Positions 9,002 to 19,233 of a stretch of DNA of 64,000 nucleotides are shown piece after piece. Made by a program: the position numbers and the translations under genes. Below the pieces are notes generated by a model. It was not told where the DNA came from and made no database searches. It saw only the letters and a list, made by a program, of their open reading frames with translations. Positions within the stretch are counted from its first letter, which is position 1. The number at the start of each line of letters is the position of its first letter. Source of the stretch: an uncultured Acidobacteriia bacterium (GTDB taxonomy: Bacteria > Acidobacteriota > Terriglobia > Bryobacterales > Bryobacteraceae); assembly GCA_903851195.1 (NCBI GenBank), contig CAINNJ010000049.1, forward strand, positions 216,855-280,854. Direction: 5' to 3'.

Positions 9002-12000
9002 CTACTCCAGTGCCGCAATCAGTCCCGACTCGATGAACTCCAGCATCGCCGCCGGCGTCTGCGCCCCCTCCACCGGCAGCCGCAACACCCCCGCCGGCGT
9101 GAATTGCGCCCCCCGCGTGCTGCTTACCAGCGTCATCAGTTTCTGCGCATCCACCCGCGTCTGGTCATGGAACTTAATATTCAGCACCGTGCTCCGCCGG
9201 TCGATCGCCTCGATCCCGATCTTCTCCGCCGCCGTCTTAATCCCCGAATATTTCAGCAAATACCGGATATCGTCCGGCACCGGCCCGTACCGGTCCGCCA
9301 GTTCCTGCTCCACCTTCACGCGCTCTCCGGCATCCGCCGCCTGCGCGATCCGCTTATAAGCCCGCAAACGCTGATTCTCGTCCGCGATATACGCCGCCGG
9401 AATCCGCAAATCCAGCCCCAGATTCAGCGACGAATGGATCTCCGGCGCCACCTCTTCGCCGCGCAGTTCCCGCACCGTCTCCTCCAGCATCCGGATATAC
9501 ATGTCGAAACCGATCGCATTGATATGCCCGTGCTGCTCGCCGCCCAGCAGATTTCCCGCCCCGCGCAGTTCCAGATCCAGCGCCGCGATCTTGAACCCCG
9601 CCCCCAGATCGCTGAACTCCTTGAGCGCCGCCAGCCGCTTCCGCGCCACCTCAGTCAACTCCGTATCCGGCTCCACCAGCAGATAACAATAGGCGCGCCG
9701 GTTCGATCGGCCCACGCGACCCCGCAGCTGATACAGCTCGGAAAGCCCGTAATGCTCGGCCTTTTCGATAATCATCGTGTTCGCCGACGGAATATCCAGC
9801 CCGTTTTCCACAATCGTCGTCGAAACGAACACGTCGAACTCGTGCCGCATGAACTGCAGCATCACCTTTTCGAGTTCCGCCTCCGCCATCTGCCCGTGCC
9901 CCACGCCCACCCGGATGTTCGGGAACATCTCCTGAATCATCGCCGCCCGGTGCCAGATCGAATCGATCCGGTTGTGCACGAAATACACCTGCCCGCCGCG
10001 CCCCAGTTCCAGCTCGATCGCCGGCTTGATCAGATCCGGATGGAACGGCGCCACCACTGTATGAATCGCCAACCGGTCCTTCGGCGGAGTCTCGATCACC
10101 GACATATCCCGCAGGCCCAGCAGCGACATGTGCAGCGTTCTCGGTATCGGCGTCGCGCTCATCGCCACCGCGTCCACGGCCTGGCAGATCTCCTTCAGAC
10201 GCTCTTTGTGCTTCACGCCGAACCGCTGTTCCTCGTCGATAATCACCAGGCCCAGATCCTTCCAGACCACGTCTTTCGAGAACAGCCGGTGCGTCCCCAC
10301 CACCAGATCGACCTTGCCCTCCGCCAGCTCGTCGATCACCACCTTGATTTCCTTCGCGGTCCGAAACCGGCTGAGCATTTCAATCCGCACCGGGAACTGC
10401 TGGAAGCGCTTCTTGAACGAGTTGAAGTGCTGAAAACACAGCACGGTCGTCGGCGCCAGCACCGCCACCTGCTTGCCATCGCCCATCGCCTTGAACGCCG
10501 CCCGCATCACCACTTCGGTCTTTCCGTACCCGACGTCGCCGCACAACAGCCGGTCCATCGGCTGCTCGCTCTCCATGTCGCGCTTGATATCGGCAATGGC
10601 GGATTTCTGGTCGCGCGTCTCCGTATACTCGAACGCGTCCTCGAACTCCCGCTGCCAGTTGCTGTCCGGCGAAAACGCGAATCCCTCGGCCAGTTTGCGC
10701 TGCGCGTAGAGCTTCAGCAGCTCGTCCGCCATGTCGCGCATCTTCGCTTTGATGCGCGTCTTGGTGCGCGTCCACGTCGCCCCGCCCATCTTGTCGAGCG
10801 ACGGCCTGGCCTCCCCCTCGCCGCGGAAGCGCTGCACCAGATCCATGCGCGCCAGCGGCACGTAAAGCCGGTTGCCGCCCGCGTACTCCACCAGCATGTA
10901 ATCGCCTTTGGCATCCCCCTGCGCGATCTCCCGAACGCCCAGGTACTGCCCCACCCCATGCTCCACGTGAACCACGAAATCGCCCGGCTTCAGGTCGAAC
11001 TGATCGGCCGAAAACTTCCCCAGGTGCGAAACAGCCGGTTTCGCCGCCGCCTTCTCCTGGGATTCGAACAGGTCTTCCGACCCGAAAATCGTCAGCCCGG
11101 TCTCCGGAAACGCCGTCCCCCGCGCCACTTCCCCCCGGATCAGCGCGATCGCCGACGACGAAGATTGCGCCCGCTCCCGCAAATAATCCGGCGCCCGGTC
11201 CCCCGCCAGATCGATCTGGTACGGCACCGAATACTCGCTGAACACATCCGCCAGCCGCTCGATCTCACCCGTCGTCGGCGCGAAAAACGCCAGCTTCGTC
11301 CCCGCTTCCAGCTGCGTCTTCGCTTCCTTGATCGCCACCTGCAGATTGCCGTGGAACGCCATCGACGGCCGCGTCGGAATATGGAAGCTCCCGCCTTCCT
11401 CCGCCCCCAGATCCAGCTGCCGCACTTCCAGCCGGTCAATTTCCGCCGCGCGCTCCAGAAACTCGTCCCATGGATACGCGCCGGCCTCCGGTTTCACATA
11501 CGCCGCGCCCGGCGAGCTCTCCAGCCGCTGCCAGTACCGTTCCGCCGCCGCCTTCGTCATCTCCGGCTCGTCGATCACCAGCAGCGGACGCTCGAAGAAA
11601 TCGAGAATGCTCGCCTCTCGCTTCCGGATCGCCGCCGTCATCAGCTCCCACCCGGCAAACGGCTCGCCGCCCACCGGCAGTTCCCGCGTCTTCATGCCGG
11701 AATCCCGCAGATGCTCCGCCAGATCGAACAGCAGCTTCCGCGACCGCTGGAACTCCGTCAGCGGAGCCAGCACGCACTCGTTCAGCTTGTGAATCGACCT
11801 CTGCGACTCCGGGTCGAACCGCCGGATCGACTCAATCTCATCCCCGAAAAACTCCACCCGCACCGGCTGCGCCTGATCCGGCGAAAACACATCCAGAATG
11901 CCGCCCCGTATGGAGAACTGCCCCACCATCTCCACCGGATCCTGCCGCTCATAACCGATGCTCTCCAGATGCGCCGCCAGATCGTCCAGCGCGATCTCCT

Positions 12001-12469
12001 CATGCACCTTCAGCGTCAGCGTGAGCTGCAAATATTGCGCCGGCGGATCCAGGCGGCTCAGCGCGGCCGTCACCGGCAGCACCGCGATTCCCACCTTCCC
12101 GTGCGCCAGCCGGTCCAGCGCGGCCGCCCGCGTCGCCAGAATCTCCGCGTGTGGCGAGAGCCCCTGCCCGGGCATCACATCCAGCGACGGCAGAATCAGG
12201 GGCGTGGTCCCGGCCTCCAGCAAATCGCAGAACGTGCGCAGCAGCGGATACAACGCCTCCGCCTGCCGGTTCCCGTCCGTCACCAGAATCAGCGGCCGCC
12301 GGCTCTCCCGATAGAGCAGCGCCATGTAAACCGCGCGCGCCGTCAGCGTCAGCCCGGACACCCGCAGCACGCCGGATCGTTCCCTCGACCCGACGCGCGA
12401 CGCCAGTTCCTGGAATCCCGGATTGTGCGTCAGGCCGAAGAACAGGGTTTCGATGCGTGGATTTCGCAA
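9002..12469 (-). CDS. mfd: Transcription-repair coupling factor Mfd
   Basis: About 1155 residues. Mfd removes RNA polymerase stalled at DNA lesions and recruits UvrA for strand-specific repair. Visible parts in order: the UvrB-like N-terminal module (GGILDVFSPDQAQPVRVEFF), the RNA-polymerase-interaction domain (KPGDFVVHVEHGVGQYLGV), Walker A (GDVGYGKTEV), Walker B/motif II (DEEQRFGV), motif III (SATPIPRT), the helicase motif QLRGRVGRS and a TRCF C-terminal domain. The frame is open to 12559, but that would overlap the YHS gene, which ends at 12501, and the first codon there is also TTG. The TTG at 12469 is preferred. No ATG lies close, so the exact start is uncertain. Confidence 0.95.
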   Translation of the reverse strand: MRNPRIETLFFGLTHNPGFQELASRVGSRERSGVLRVSGLTLTARAVYMALLYRESRRPLILVTDGNRQAEALYPLLRTFCDLLEAGTTPLILPSLDVMPGQGLSPHAEILATRAAALDRLAHGKVGIAVLPVTAALSRLDPPAQYLQLTLTLKVHEEIALDDLAAHLESIGYERQDPVEMVGQFSIRGGILDVFSPDQAQPVRVEFFGDEIESIRRFDPESQRSIHKLNECVLAPLTEFQRSRKLLFDLAEHLRDSGMKTRELPVGGEPFAGWELMTAAIRKREASILDFFERPLLVIDEPEMTKAAAERYWQRLESSPGAAYVKPEAGAYPWDEFLERAAEIDRLEVRQLDLGAEEGGSFHIPTRPSMAFHGNLQVAIKEAKTQLEAGTKLAFFAPTTGEIERLADVFSEYSVPYQIDLAGDRAPDYLRERAQSSSSAIALIRGEVARGTAFPETGLTIFGSEDLFESQEKAAAKPAVSHLGKFSADQFDLKPGDFVVHVEHGVGQYLGVREIAQGDAKGDYMLVEYAGGNRLYVPLARMDLVQRFRGEGEARPSLDKMGGATWTRTKTRIKAKMRDMADELLKLYAQRKLAEGFAFSPDSNWQREFEDAFEYTETRDQKSAIADIKRDMESEQPMDRLLCGDVGYGKTEVVMRAAFKAMGDGKQVAVLAPTTVLCFQHFNSFKKRFQQFPVRIEMLSRFRTAKEIKVVIDELAEGKVDLVVGTHRLFSKDVVWKDLGLVIIDEEQRFGVKHKERLKEICQAVDAVAMSATPIPRTLHMSLLGLRDMSVIETPPKDRLAIHTVVAPFHPDLIKPAIELELGRGGQVYFVHNRIDSIWHRAAMIQEMFPNIRVGVGHGQMAEAELEKVMLQFMRHEFDVFVSTTIVENGLDIPSANTMIIEKAEHYGLSELYQLRGRVGRSNRRAYCYLLVEPDTELTEVARKRLAALKEFSDLGAGFKIAALDLELRGAGNLLGGEQHGHINAIGFDMYIRMLEETVRELRGEEVAPEIHSSLNLGLDLRIPAAYIADENQRLRAYKRIAQAADAGERVKVEQELADRYGPVPDDIRYLLKYSGIKTAAEKIGIEAIDRRSTVLNIKFHDQTRVDAQKLMTLVSSTRGAQFTPAGVLRLPVEGAQTPAAMLEFIESGLIAALE

Positions 12470-12500
12470 AGTGTCAGCTCGGTTGTATCCGGATCGGCGA

Positions 12501-12794
12501 TCAGGCCGTAAAGCGGCTGCGGCATTCCGCCGAACAGAAATGATACACGCGGCCCGCAATGATCTTTTTCAGGGAAGTATCCACGCCCACGTAAGTGCCG
12601 CAGATCGGATCCTGTTGCAGGAGGGTGGAAGTGTGTCCGCCGGACGAAGACGGTGTTGAGGAGTGCTGCTGAGGACGAAAAACAGGACGTGGCTGGGATG
12701 TGCCGCTCCAGAGGCGGCTGATATGCCCGATCACGGAGCGAATCACCGAGATCGCAATCAGGAAAACGAAAATTCGTTCGATAAAGAGGAACAT
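12501..12794 (-). CDS. Small membrane protein with C-terminal YHS-like cysteine motif
   Basis: 97 residues from the ATG at 12794. One N-terminal transmembrane helix (MFLFIERIFVFLIAISVIRS) is followed by a linker rich in Pro, Gln and Ser and by a short C-terminal motif QDPICGTYV ... YHFCSAECRSRF. The C-G-T and C-x3-C arrangement resembles the YHS/TRASH metal-binding motif in small conserved bacterial proteins of the PP0621 type. A role in metal handling or sensing at the membrane is a guess. It ends about 30 bases before the chosen start of mfd, so it may be cotranscribed with it. It is not a shadow ORF: the mfd frame upstream of the stop here encodes nothing protein-like. Confidence 0.75.
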   Translation of the reverse strand: MFLFIERIFVFLIAISVIRSVIGHISRLWSGTSQPRPVFRPQQHSSTPSSSGGHTSTLLQQDPICGTYVGVDTSLKKIIAGRVYHFCSAECRSRFTA

Positions 12795-12815
12795 GACAAC
12801 GGGCGCCGCCGCTCT

Positions 12816-12872
12816 CAATGTGGGGCAGGAAGTATTCCCGCGGCGGGTTGGAAACCCGTTTGCCCCACATTG
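12816..12872. repeat. 57-bp palindromic dispersed repeat, copy 1
   Basis: Perfect 12-bp terminal inverted repeats (CAATGTGGGGCA at 12816-12827, TGCCCCACATTG at 12861-12872) enclose a second small hairpin, CGGGTT-GGA-AACCCG at 12844-12858. A related element lies at 62225-62280 and shares a 19-base identical core (12840-12858 and 62247-62265). It sits between the 3' end of the TPR gene and the 5' end of the YHS gene. The structure is that of a REP-like intergenic element; it could act as a terminator or mRNA stabiliser, or be spread by a transposase encoded elsewhere. Confidence 0.85.
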
Positions 12873-12896
12873 CCACGCAACTACACGATCGGGAAA

Positions 12897-14051
12897 CTAC
12901 TTCTTCTTCGGAGCCGTTTTCGCGGGCTTCGCATTCGGATTCTGGAACGTCGTGGCCACCGAACCGCCGAGCGCCGCGATCATTTCCTTCGCCGCCGGAG
13001 CGTTCGCGCCATCCGGCCTCAGCTCCAGATACTTCTGCAGAGCTTCCACGGTTCCGGGAGGCGGAATCACCTTGCCGGTCGCATCCGTCGTAGCCTTGCC
13101 GGCCAGCGCGACACCATACTGATACTGGGCATCGGCATAGTTCGGATCCAGCTCGATCGCTTTCTTAAACGTGTCCGTCGCGGCATCGTTCTGTCCGCTG
13201 TTTACCAGCAGCGCGCCCAGATTGTAGTAATACTTGCCCGCTCCGGGAGGATCCAGCTCAGCCGCTTTCGCCAGGTTCGTCTTCGCGTCGTCGATCTTCT
13301 TGTCTTTCGCCAGCGCCAGCGCATAGTTGTTGAACAGGCCGGCGTCGGTCGGGGAGATTTCCAGAGCCTTCTTGAAGGAATCGAACGCCTTCTCGTAATT
13401 GGCCGCGGCTTCCGCCGGAGTGGCTTGGGCCTTGCCCACATACGCATCGGCGAGCGCGCTCCAGACGGCGCCCTGTTTCGGATCCATCTCACCGGCTTTG
13501 ACCAGGCTTTCGATCGCGGCGTCGTACTGCTTCGCTTCCAGTGCGTTCTTGCCGGTGGTGTAGGCGTCGTTCAGAGCTTTGTTCTTCGCCAGCTGCGCTT
13601 CACGAGCCTTCGCGGCCTTGTCGAACGCTTCTTTCTGCTCCTTCGACATGCCCCGTTCCTGCTCTTTGGTCAGCGTGCCCGTCTCCGCGGCTTTCTGCAG
13701 CGCGGCGGCGGCGGCGGCGGATTCGTGCAGATCGAAATTCAGAGTTTTCGGATCGCCCAGACCGGTCCGGAATCCATTAGCCGTATCCTTCGTCTGCCCG
13801 TCGACCACCACCGTGATCGTGTACGTGCCGAGCGGCAGACCGTAGTGGCCGTAGTGGCCTTTCTTATCCGTCTTGACGCTGTAGTGGCCTTTAATATCGG
13901 TCCGGTCGAAGTTCACGACCGCGCCCTGCAGGGGCTTGCCTGTGGGATCTTTGACAATGCCTTCGACGGCCGAAGTCTGCGCCATCGCGGGCAGCGAGAG
14001 CAACAGGAACGCGAAAGCGGAGACTGTGAGTGATTTTAAGGGGAAAGACAT
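12897..14051 (-). CDS. Secreted TPR protein with carboxypeptidase-regulatory-like domain
   Basis: 384 residues from an ATG preceded by GAGG about nine bases upstream. A signal peptide (MSFPLKSLTVSAFAFLLLSL, then PAMAQ) is followed by a small regulatory-like beta domain (residues ~28-105: VEGIVKDPTGKPLQGAVVNF) and an alanine/lysine-rich coil. From ~150 on there are about four TPR units, seen as repeated A-x3-P motifs (YDAAIESLVKAGEMDP, FKKALEISP, LAKAAELDPP, FKKAIELDP). The tail is lysine-rich (KPAKTAPKKK). Likely periplasmic scaffold of the TPR class common in Acidobacteria; no partner is visible nearby. A nine-base duplication (GGCCACTAC) repeats the Gly-His-Tyr motif inside the N-terminal domain. 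Confidence 0.85.
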   Translation of the reverse strand: MSFPLKSLTVSAFAFLLLSLPAMAQTSAVEGIVKDPTGKPLQGAVVNFDRTDIKGHYSVKTDKKGHYGHYGLPLGTYTITVVVDGQTKDTANGFRTGLGDPKTLNFDLHESAAAAAALQKAAETGTLTKEQERGMSKEQKEAFDKAAKAREAQLAKNKALNDAYTTGKNALEAKQYDAAIESLVKAGEMDPKQGAVWSALADAYVGKAQATPAEAAANYEKAFDSFKKALEISPTDAGLFNNYALALAKDKKIDDAKTNLAKAAELDPPGAGKYYYNLGALLVNSGQNDAATDTFKKAIELDPNYADAQYQYGVALAGKATTDATGKVIPPPGTVEALQKYLELRPDGANAPAAKEMIAALGGSVATTFQNPNAKPAKTAPKKK

Positions 14052-14242
14052 GTTCAGGCTACCTCAACGGAGAATGAGTAGGGGTCCAGAGGACCAGCAT
14101 ACTACAGGAGACGGTATTACCACGCCGAAGGCTACAGGCGGGAAGGCCGATGAACGGAATTTCATTCACCCGCAGCCAAACCCGGCTGACAGGCAGGCGC
14201 CGCACCCGGCGGGAAACGTGGGGTACGGCGCCGCCCAAAAAC

Positions 14243-14413
14243 TTATTGCGCCGGTTCGCCGGGAATCAGCGGATCGGTCTCTTCGTTGTTGTTCTCGAAG
14301 GCAGGCGCCTCCCCGGTCTCACCCAGCCCGGGGGCAAAAGCCGACGGCTCGCCCGGCTCGTAGGCGAAAGCAAATCCAGGTACTGTGTTCTGTTGCGGCT
14401 CTGCGTAGGTCAT
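14243..14413 (-). CDS. Possible 56-residue acidic proline-rich peptide
   Basis: An ATG at 14413 is preceded on the minus strand by AGAGAGGA about ten bases upstream, an acceptable ribosome binding site. The 56 residues are acidic and rich in Pro, Gly and Ala, with phrases such as FAYEPGEPSAFAPG and ENNNEETDPLIPGEPAQ; there are no cysteines, no signal peptide and no membrane segment. A hand count gives about 69% G or C at third codon positions, compatible with coding in this genome. It lies between the cyclase gene and the TPR gene on the same strand. I do not recognise it; it could be a small structural or precursor peptide, or a chance frame. Confidence 0.35.
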   Translation of the reverse strand: MTYAEPQQNTVPGFAFAYEPGEPSAFAPGLGETGEAPAFENNNEETDPLIPGEPAQ

Positions 14414-14511
14414 CTTTGTCAATCCTCTCTTCGCCGGGCCCTGTCGCGGACGGATCGTAAACCCGGCAGATATTGTGAGTATCCCACCAATTCCCGCCTG
14501 ATTTCCGATAA

Positions 14512-16557
14512 CTACGGCGTCAGCCCGATCTTTTTCAGTAAAGCCGAATAACGCGGATCGCTCTCGATATTCCGCAAAACCGGATGCCCCTGGATTTCCG
14601 TAAGCTCGGGATCTCGCACCTTGTACGCCTTTTCCAGCCACTCAAAAGCCCTGTCTTTTTCCCCGCGAAACGCATAAACCTCGCCGATCTGACACGGTGA
14701 ACTCTGCTCGGAAGCGATCATTTTCGCCAGACTGTCCTTCGCCGCCGCCTGATCTCCCAAAGCGAAATTCGCCAGCGAAAGGCCGAAAAGCCGGTACGCC
14801 GCGTTCTTTTCCAGTTCCGCCTCCTGCAGCGCTTCCCGCGCATTTCCCTGCGCCAGCCGGATCAGACTCAGATACAAATGCGACGCGCCCTTACCCGGCG
14901 CCAGTTCGATCGCTTTCCGCAACGAGGCATCCGCCTCCGCGTATCGTCCCGCAAAATAGAATGCCTCGCCTGCATTCGAAAAGTTCACGGCCGTCAGCGG
15001 GTCCAAACGGGTAACTCTGTTGTACAAAGCAATCGCCTCCTCCCGCCGCCCCAGCACCGACGCCAGCACCGCCGCGCTCGTCACGATTCCCGCATTCCCC
15101 GGCGCCAGGTTCAGCGCCTTCTGGGAAGACGCCGACGCCGCCGCCCAGTTCCAGTCGTGATACATCGAGATAAACGCCAGCGTGGAGTGCGCAAAAGCGA
15201 GGTTCGGATCGAGATTCAGCGCTCGTTCGGCCGCCTCGCGCGCCTTCCGGTATCCTTCTTCACGGGGGATGTAATTGTGCTGCGCCTGATTGCTCCGCGA
15301 CCCGCCCAGCGCGGCCCACGCCTGCGCATAGCCCGGATCCAGCCGCACGGCCTCCTCATAGAAAGCCGTCGCCTTGGCCCGATCTTCCCGGCCGCCACGC
15401 CTCCCGAAATAACGGCCCTGCAGATACGCGTCATACGCGGCCGCATTCGTGCTTGGCGCCGGAGCGCCGTTCGCCACCGTGAGACGCAGCTTCGCCGTAA
15501 TCGTCCGGCTGATATCCTGCTGCACCGCCAGAATATCCGTCATATCGCGGTCGAACGTTTCCGACCACAGCTCGAATCCGTCGGCGGTCTTAATCAGTTG
15601 CACCCCGATGCGCGCACGGTTCCCCTGCCGCCGCACGCTGCCCTGCAGAATATTCGCGACCTTCAGCTTATTCGCGATGGCGCGGAAATCGCTGGCCCCG
15701 TTCCTGAACTGGAAAGAAGAAAGACGCCCCGCCACCCGCAGCCCCGGAATCCGCGTCAGACCATCCAGCAACTCCTCGGCGAGCCCTTCGGAAAAGTACG
15801 TTTGGTTCTTCTCCTGGCTCAGATCGGCAAAAGGCAGCACCGCAATGGATGCTTCATCCGGCGCGCCCCCGCCACGAAACCTGCCGCTCGCGTACCACCA
15901 CGCACCCGTGCCCGCCAGAACCAGTGCCGCGAAAGCAGCGCCCAGCCGCAGCCGGATCCGCGCGGCCCGCGCTGCCGCCGCGGCCTTGCGCCGGGAAGGT
16001 TCCGCCGGGTTGCCCGCCTCGTCGGTGACCAGGTTGTACAAATGCACCCGGACGCCATGTTTCACCGGGAACTCGCCCAGATCGGTCAGGTGCGGCTTCC
16101 ACTTGCTGAACTGCCGCAGCAGGTCCCCGGCGCCTTTGGAGATCAGGATGTGGCCGGCATCGCCGCAGTCCATCACGCGCTGCGCCATGTTGATGCCGTC
16201 CCCGGCGACATTGGCGTTCGCGTTGACATCGGCCACCCGGAACACCGGGCCGCTGTTGATGCCCATGCGCAGCTTGAGTTCGGGGTGGCGCCGCAGAGCC
16301 TCGCCGATTTCCAGCGCGCACTGCGCCGGAGCCGTCGGGTCGCCGGAGAAAACCAGCGCCATCCCGTCTCCGGTCGGCAGACTCACAATTTGCCGGGTGG
16401 CTTCCGCGCGCAGAAACCGGGGAGACTCGCGAACAATCTCCTGCAGCCGGGCCAGCGAATCTTTCTGCCGGTCCATGGGCAGCAGCGAATAACCAATCAG
16501 ATCGGTGAATAAAACGTGAGCGATTTCAAGGTTGCCCAGGCTATCAGGCGGATTCAT
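14512..16557 (-). CDS. Class III adenylate/guanylate cyclase with TolB-like and TPR domains
   Basis: 681 residues. Residues ~10-170 form a class III nucleotide cyclase domain (FTDLIGYS ... [14 protein letters not shown] ... MGINSGPV ... [13 protein letters not shown]), with the metal-binding Asp pair in FTDLIGY and TGDGM. One transmembrane helix follows (~203-225, [20 protein letters not shown]). Next is a TolB/FlgO-like domain ([11 protein letters not shown] ... [14 protein letters not shown] ... [19 protein letters not shown]), and then a TPR array to the end. The fusion is common in Proteobacteria and Acidobacteria and probably links an external signal to cyclic nucleotide output. The start codon overlaps the end of sdhB by 14 bases, so it may be cotranscribed with sdhCAB. 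Confidence 0.88.
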   Translation of the reverse strand: MNPPDSLGNLEIAHVLFTDLIGYSLLPMDRQKDSLARLQEIVRESPRFLRAEATRQIVSLPTGDGMALVFSGDPTAPAQCALEIGEALRRHPELKLRMGINSGPVFRVADVNANANVAGDGINMAQRVMDCGDAGHILISKGAGDLLRQFSKWKPHLTDLGEFPVKHGVRVHLYNLVTDEAGNPAEPSRRKAAAAARAARIRLRLGAAFAALVLAGTGAWWYASGRFRGGGAPDEASIAVLPFADLSQEKNQTYFSEGLAEELLDGLTRIPGLRVAGRLSSFQFRNGASDFRAIANKLKVANILQGSVRRQGNRARIGVQLIKTADGFELWSETFDRDMTDILAVQQDISRTITAKLRLTVANGAPAPSTNAAAYDAYLQGRYFGRRGGREDRAKATAFYEEAVRLDPGYAQAWAALGGSRSNQAQHNYIPREEGYRKAREAAERALNLDPNLAFAHSTLAFISMYHDWNWAAASASSQKALNLAPGNAGIVTSAAVLASVLGRREEAIALYNRVTRLDPLTAVNFSNAGEAFYFAGRYAEADASLRKAIELAPGKGASHLYLSLIRLAQGNAREALQEAELEKNAAYRLFGLSLANFALGDQAAAKDSLAKMIASEQSSPCQIGEVYAFRGEKDRAFEWLEKAYKVRDPELTEIQGHPVLRNIESDPRYSALLKKIGLTP

Positions 16558-17317
16558 CCTGTTTTACAGCGCCCCGGTCTTTCCAGCTCGCCTTCAGATA
16601 ATCCCGGTTCATCCGCGCAATCACCGCCAGCGGAATATGCTTCGGACAAACCGCCTCGCACTCGCCGATATTCGTGCAGTTGCCGAACTGCTCCGCCTTC
16701 ACCTGCGCCACCATCCGCAGCGCCCGGCGCTCCCGCTCCGCCTGCCCTTGCGGCAGCAGTCCCAGATGCGAAATCTTCGCCCCGCTGAACAGCGCCGCCG
16801 AAGCGTTCGGACACGCCGCCACGCAAGCGCCGCACCCGATACAGGCCGCCGCGTCCATCGCCTGATCCGAACTGGCTTTCGGCACCGGAATCGCGTTGCC
16901 GTCCGGCGCGCTGCCGGTCCGCGCCGTGATGTACCCGCCGGCCGCGATAATGCGATCGAAGGCATTGCGGTCCACCATCAGATCTTTCAGCACCGGAAAC
17001 GCCTTCGCGCGCCACGGCTCCAGATACAGCTCGTCGCCGTCTTTGAACGAACGCATGTGCAGCTGGCACACCGTCGTCCCGCTCTTCGGCCCGTGCGCCA
17101 CGCCGTTGATCATGAATCCGCAGCTGCCGCAGATCCCTTCACGGCAATCGTGCTCGAACGTGATCGGCGTCTTGCCATCGGCGATCAGCTTCTCGTTGAC
17201 CACATCCAGCATCTCGAGAAACGACATGTCCGGGCTGACGTCTTTGGCCTCGTAACGCTCCATGCGGCCCGGCGCGGACGCCTTCGCTTGCCGCCACACG
17301 TGCAGGGTAAGGTTCAC
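16544..17317 (-). CDS. sdhB: Succinate dehydrogenase/fumarate reductase iron-sulfur subunit
   Basis: 257 residues. It carries electrons from the flavoprotein to the membrane anchor. The N-terminal ferredoxin fold holds the [2Fe-2S] cysteines in CREGICGSC; the C-terminal part has [12 protein letters not shown] and [12 protein letters not shown] for the other two clusters. The start ATG overlaps the stop of sdhA in an ATGA sequence, which implies coupled translation. Sequence and gene order (C-A-B) fit the type B enzyme. The 3' end runs 14 bases into the following cyclase gene. Confidence 0.95.
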   Translation of the reverse strand: MNLTLHVWRQAKASAPGRMERYEAKDVSPDMSFLEMLDVVNEKLIADGKTPITFEHDCREGICGSCGFMINGVAHGPKSGTTVCQLHMRSFKDGDELYLEPWRAKAFPVLKDLMVDRNAFDRIIAAGGYITARTGSAPDGNAIPVPKASSDQAMDAAACIGCGACVAACPNASAALFSGAKISHLGLLPQGQAERERRALRMVAQVKAEQFGNCTNIGECEAVCPKHIPLAVIARMNRDYLKASWKDRGAVKQDESA

Positions 17318-19227
17318 TTGTAACTCCGTTGAGCCGGGTGCACGTACTCGAATTCCAGCGGCTCTTTATGCAGTTCCGGCGGCGTGTCCGGACCCTTGTA
17401 TTCCCACGCCGCGACATACTGAAAATTCTCGTCGTCCCGCAGCGCTTCGCCTTCGTCGGTCTGGTACTCCTCGCGGAAATGCCCGCCGCAGCTCTCGTTC
17501 CGCTCCAGCGCGTCCAGACACATCAGCTCGCCCAGCTCGAAGAAATCCGCCACGCGGCCCGCGCCTTCCAGCTGCTGATTCAGATCGTCGCCGCTGCCCG
17601 GCACATTCACGTTGGTCCAGAACTCATGCCGCAACTCGCGCACCCGGCCGATCGCATGCTTCAGCCCTTCCGCGTTGCGCGCCATGCCGCAGTAATCCCA
17701 GATGATCTTGCCCAGTTCCCGATGGAACGACGCGACCGTCCGCTTGCCCTTGATGGACAGCAGCTTCTGCACGCCCTGCTCCACCTCGGCCGCCACCGCC
17801 TGGAACTCCGGCGCGCCCGTGTCCACCTTGCTCAGCTTGTTGGACGCCAGATAATTCCCCAGCGTGTAAGGAATCACGAAGTAGCCGTCCGAAAGCCCCT
17901 GCATCAGCGCGCTCGCGCCCAGCCGGTTCGCCCCGTGATCGGAGAAATTCGCCTCGCCCAGCACGAACAGCCCGGGGATGGTGCTCATCAGCTGGTAATC
18001 CACCCACAGCCCGCCCATCGTGTAGTGGATCGCCGGATAGATCCGCATCGGCGTCTCATACGGATTCTCGCCCGTGATCCGCTCGTACATCTCGAACAGA
18101 TTCCCGTACCGCTCTTCGATCGTGCTGCGGCCCAGCCGCCGGATCGATTCCGCGAAGTCCAGATACACACCCAGACCCGTCTCGCCCACGCCCCGGCCTT
18201 CGTCGCAAACCGCCTTGGCCGCCCGCGAAGCCACGTCGCGCGGCACCAGATTGCCGAAGCTCGGATACCGCCGCTCCAGATAATAATCCCGTTCGCCTTC
18301 CGGAATCTGGCTCGGCGTCCGCTTGTCGCCCTTCTCTTTCGGAACCCAGATGCGCCCGTCGTTCCGCAGCGATTCCGACATCAGCGTCAGCTTCGACTGG
18401 TAATCGCCGCTCACCGGAATGCACGTCGGATGAATCTGCGTGAAACACGGATTCGCGAACGCCGCGCCGCGCTTGTGCGCCCGCCAGATCGCCGTGCAGT
18501 TCGACCCCTTGGCGTTCGTCGACAGATAAAACACGTTCCCGTAGCCGCCGGTCGCCAGAATCACCGCGTCCGCCACATGGGACTCGATCTTGCCGGTCAC
18601 CAGATTGCGCGTGATAATGCCGCGCGCCTTCCCGTCGATCACCACCAGATCGAGCATCTCGGTCCGCGGGTACATCGTCACGCGCCCCGCGTCGATCTGC
18701 GCTTCCAGAGCCTGATACGCGCCCAGCAGCAACTGCTGCCCCGTCTGTCCCCGCGCGTAAAACGTACGGGAAACCTGCGCGCCGCCGAACGAGCGGTTCG
18801 CCAGCAACCCGCCGTACTCGCGGGCAAACGGCACGCCCTGGGCCACGCACTGGTCGATGATGCTGACGCTGTTCTGCGCCAGCCGGTACACGTTGTACTC
18901 GCGCGCCCGGAAATCGCCGCCCTTCACCGTGTCGTAGAACAGCCGGTAAATGCTGTCGCCGTCGTTTTGGTAGTTCTTCGCCGCGTTGATGCCGCCCTGC
19001 GCCGCGATGGAGTGCGCCCGGCGCGGGCTGTCCTGGAAGCAGAAACACTTCACGTTGTAGCCCAGTTCGCCCAGGGACGCCGCGGCCGCCCCGCCCCCCA
19101 GGCCCGAGCCCACCACGATCACGTTGAACTTCCGCTTATTTGCCGGATTGACCAGCTTCATATCGAAGCGAGCCTTTTCCCAGGCTTGTTCGATAGGTCC
19201 GGAGGGAACTCTGGAGTCGAGTTTCAT
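17314..19227 (-). CDS. sdhA: Succinate dehydrogenase/fumarate reductase flavoprotein subunit
   Basis: 637 residues. The FAD-binding Rossmann motif is near the N-terminus ([20 protein letters not shown]), and the flavin-attachment region follows at [12 protein letters not shown]. Substrate-site segments are seen in [19 protein letters not shown] and in [20 protein letters not shown]. It oxidises succinate to fumarate (or the reverse) and passes electrons to SdhB. Length and the preceding five-helix SdhC match the Bacteroidetes/Acidobacteria type B enzymes. It begins six bases after sdhC. Confidence 0.96.
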   Translation of the reverse strand: MKLDSRVPSGPIEQAWEKARFDMKLVNPANKRKFNVIVVGSGLGGGAAAASLGELGYNVKCFCFQDSPRRAHSIAAQGGINAAKNYQNDGDSIYRLFYDTVKGGDFRAREYNVYRLAQNSVSIIDQCVAQGVPFAREYGGLLANRSFGGAQVSRTFYARGQTGQQLLLGAYQALEAQIDAGRVTMYPRTEMLDLVVIDGKARGIITRNLVTGKIESHVADAVILATGGYGNVFYLSTNAKGSNCTAIWRAHKRGAAFANPCFTQIHPTCIPVSGDYQSKLTLMSESLRNDGRIWVPKEKGDKRTPSQIPEGERDYYLERRYPSFGNLVPRDVASRAAKAVCDEGRGVGETGLGVYLDFAESIRRLGRSTIEERYGNLFEMYERITGENPYETPMRIYPAIHYTMGGLWVDYQLMSTIPGLFVLGEANFSDHGANRLGASALMQGLSDGYFVIPYTLGNYLASNKLSKVDTGAPEFQAVAAEVEQGVQKLLSIKGKRTVASFHRELGKIIWDYCGMARNAEGLKHAIGRVRELRHEFWTNVNVPGSGDDLNQQLEGAGRVADFFELGELMCLDALERNESCGGHFREEYQTDEGEALRDDENFQYVAAWEYKGPDTPPELHKEPLEFEYVHPAQRSYK

Positions 19228-19233
19228 TCTGTC

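Noticed and set aside
9104..12511. Long plus-strand open frame (over 1,100 codons) opposite mfd
   Set aside because: The translation is dominated by Arg, His, Gln and Pro and has no domain or sensible start; it is the antisense of mfd, a common artefact in GC-rich genes.
12430..12876. Minus-strand frame covering the 57-bp repeat and the YHS gene
   Set aside because: It runs through the palindromic element and is out of frame with the YHS protein, which is supported by its membrane helix and cysteine motif.
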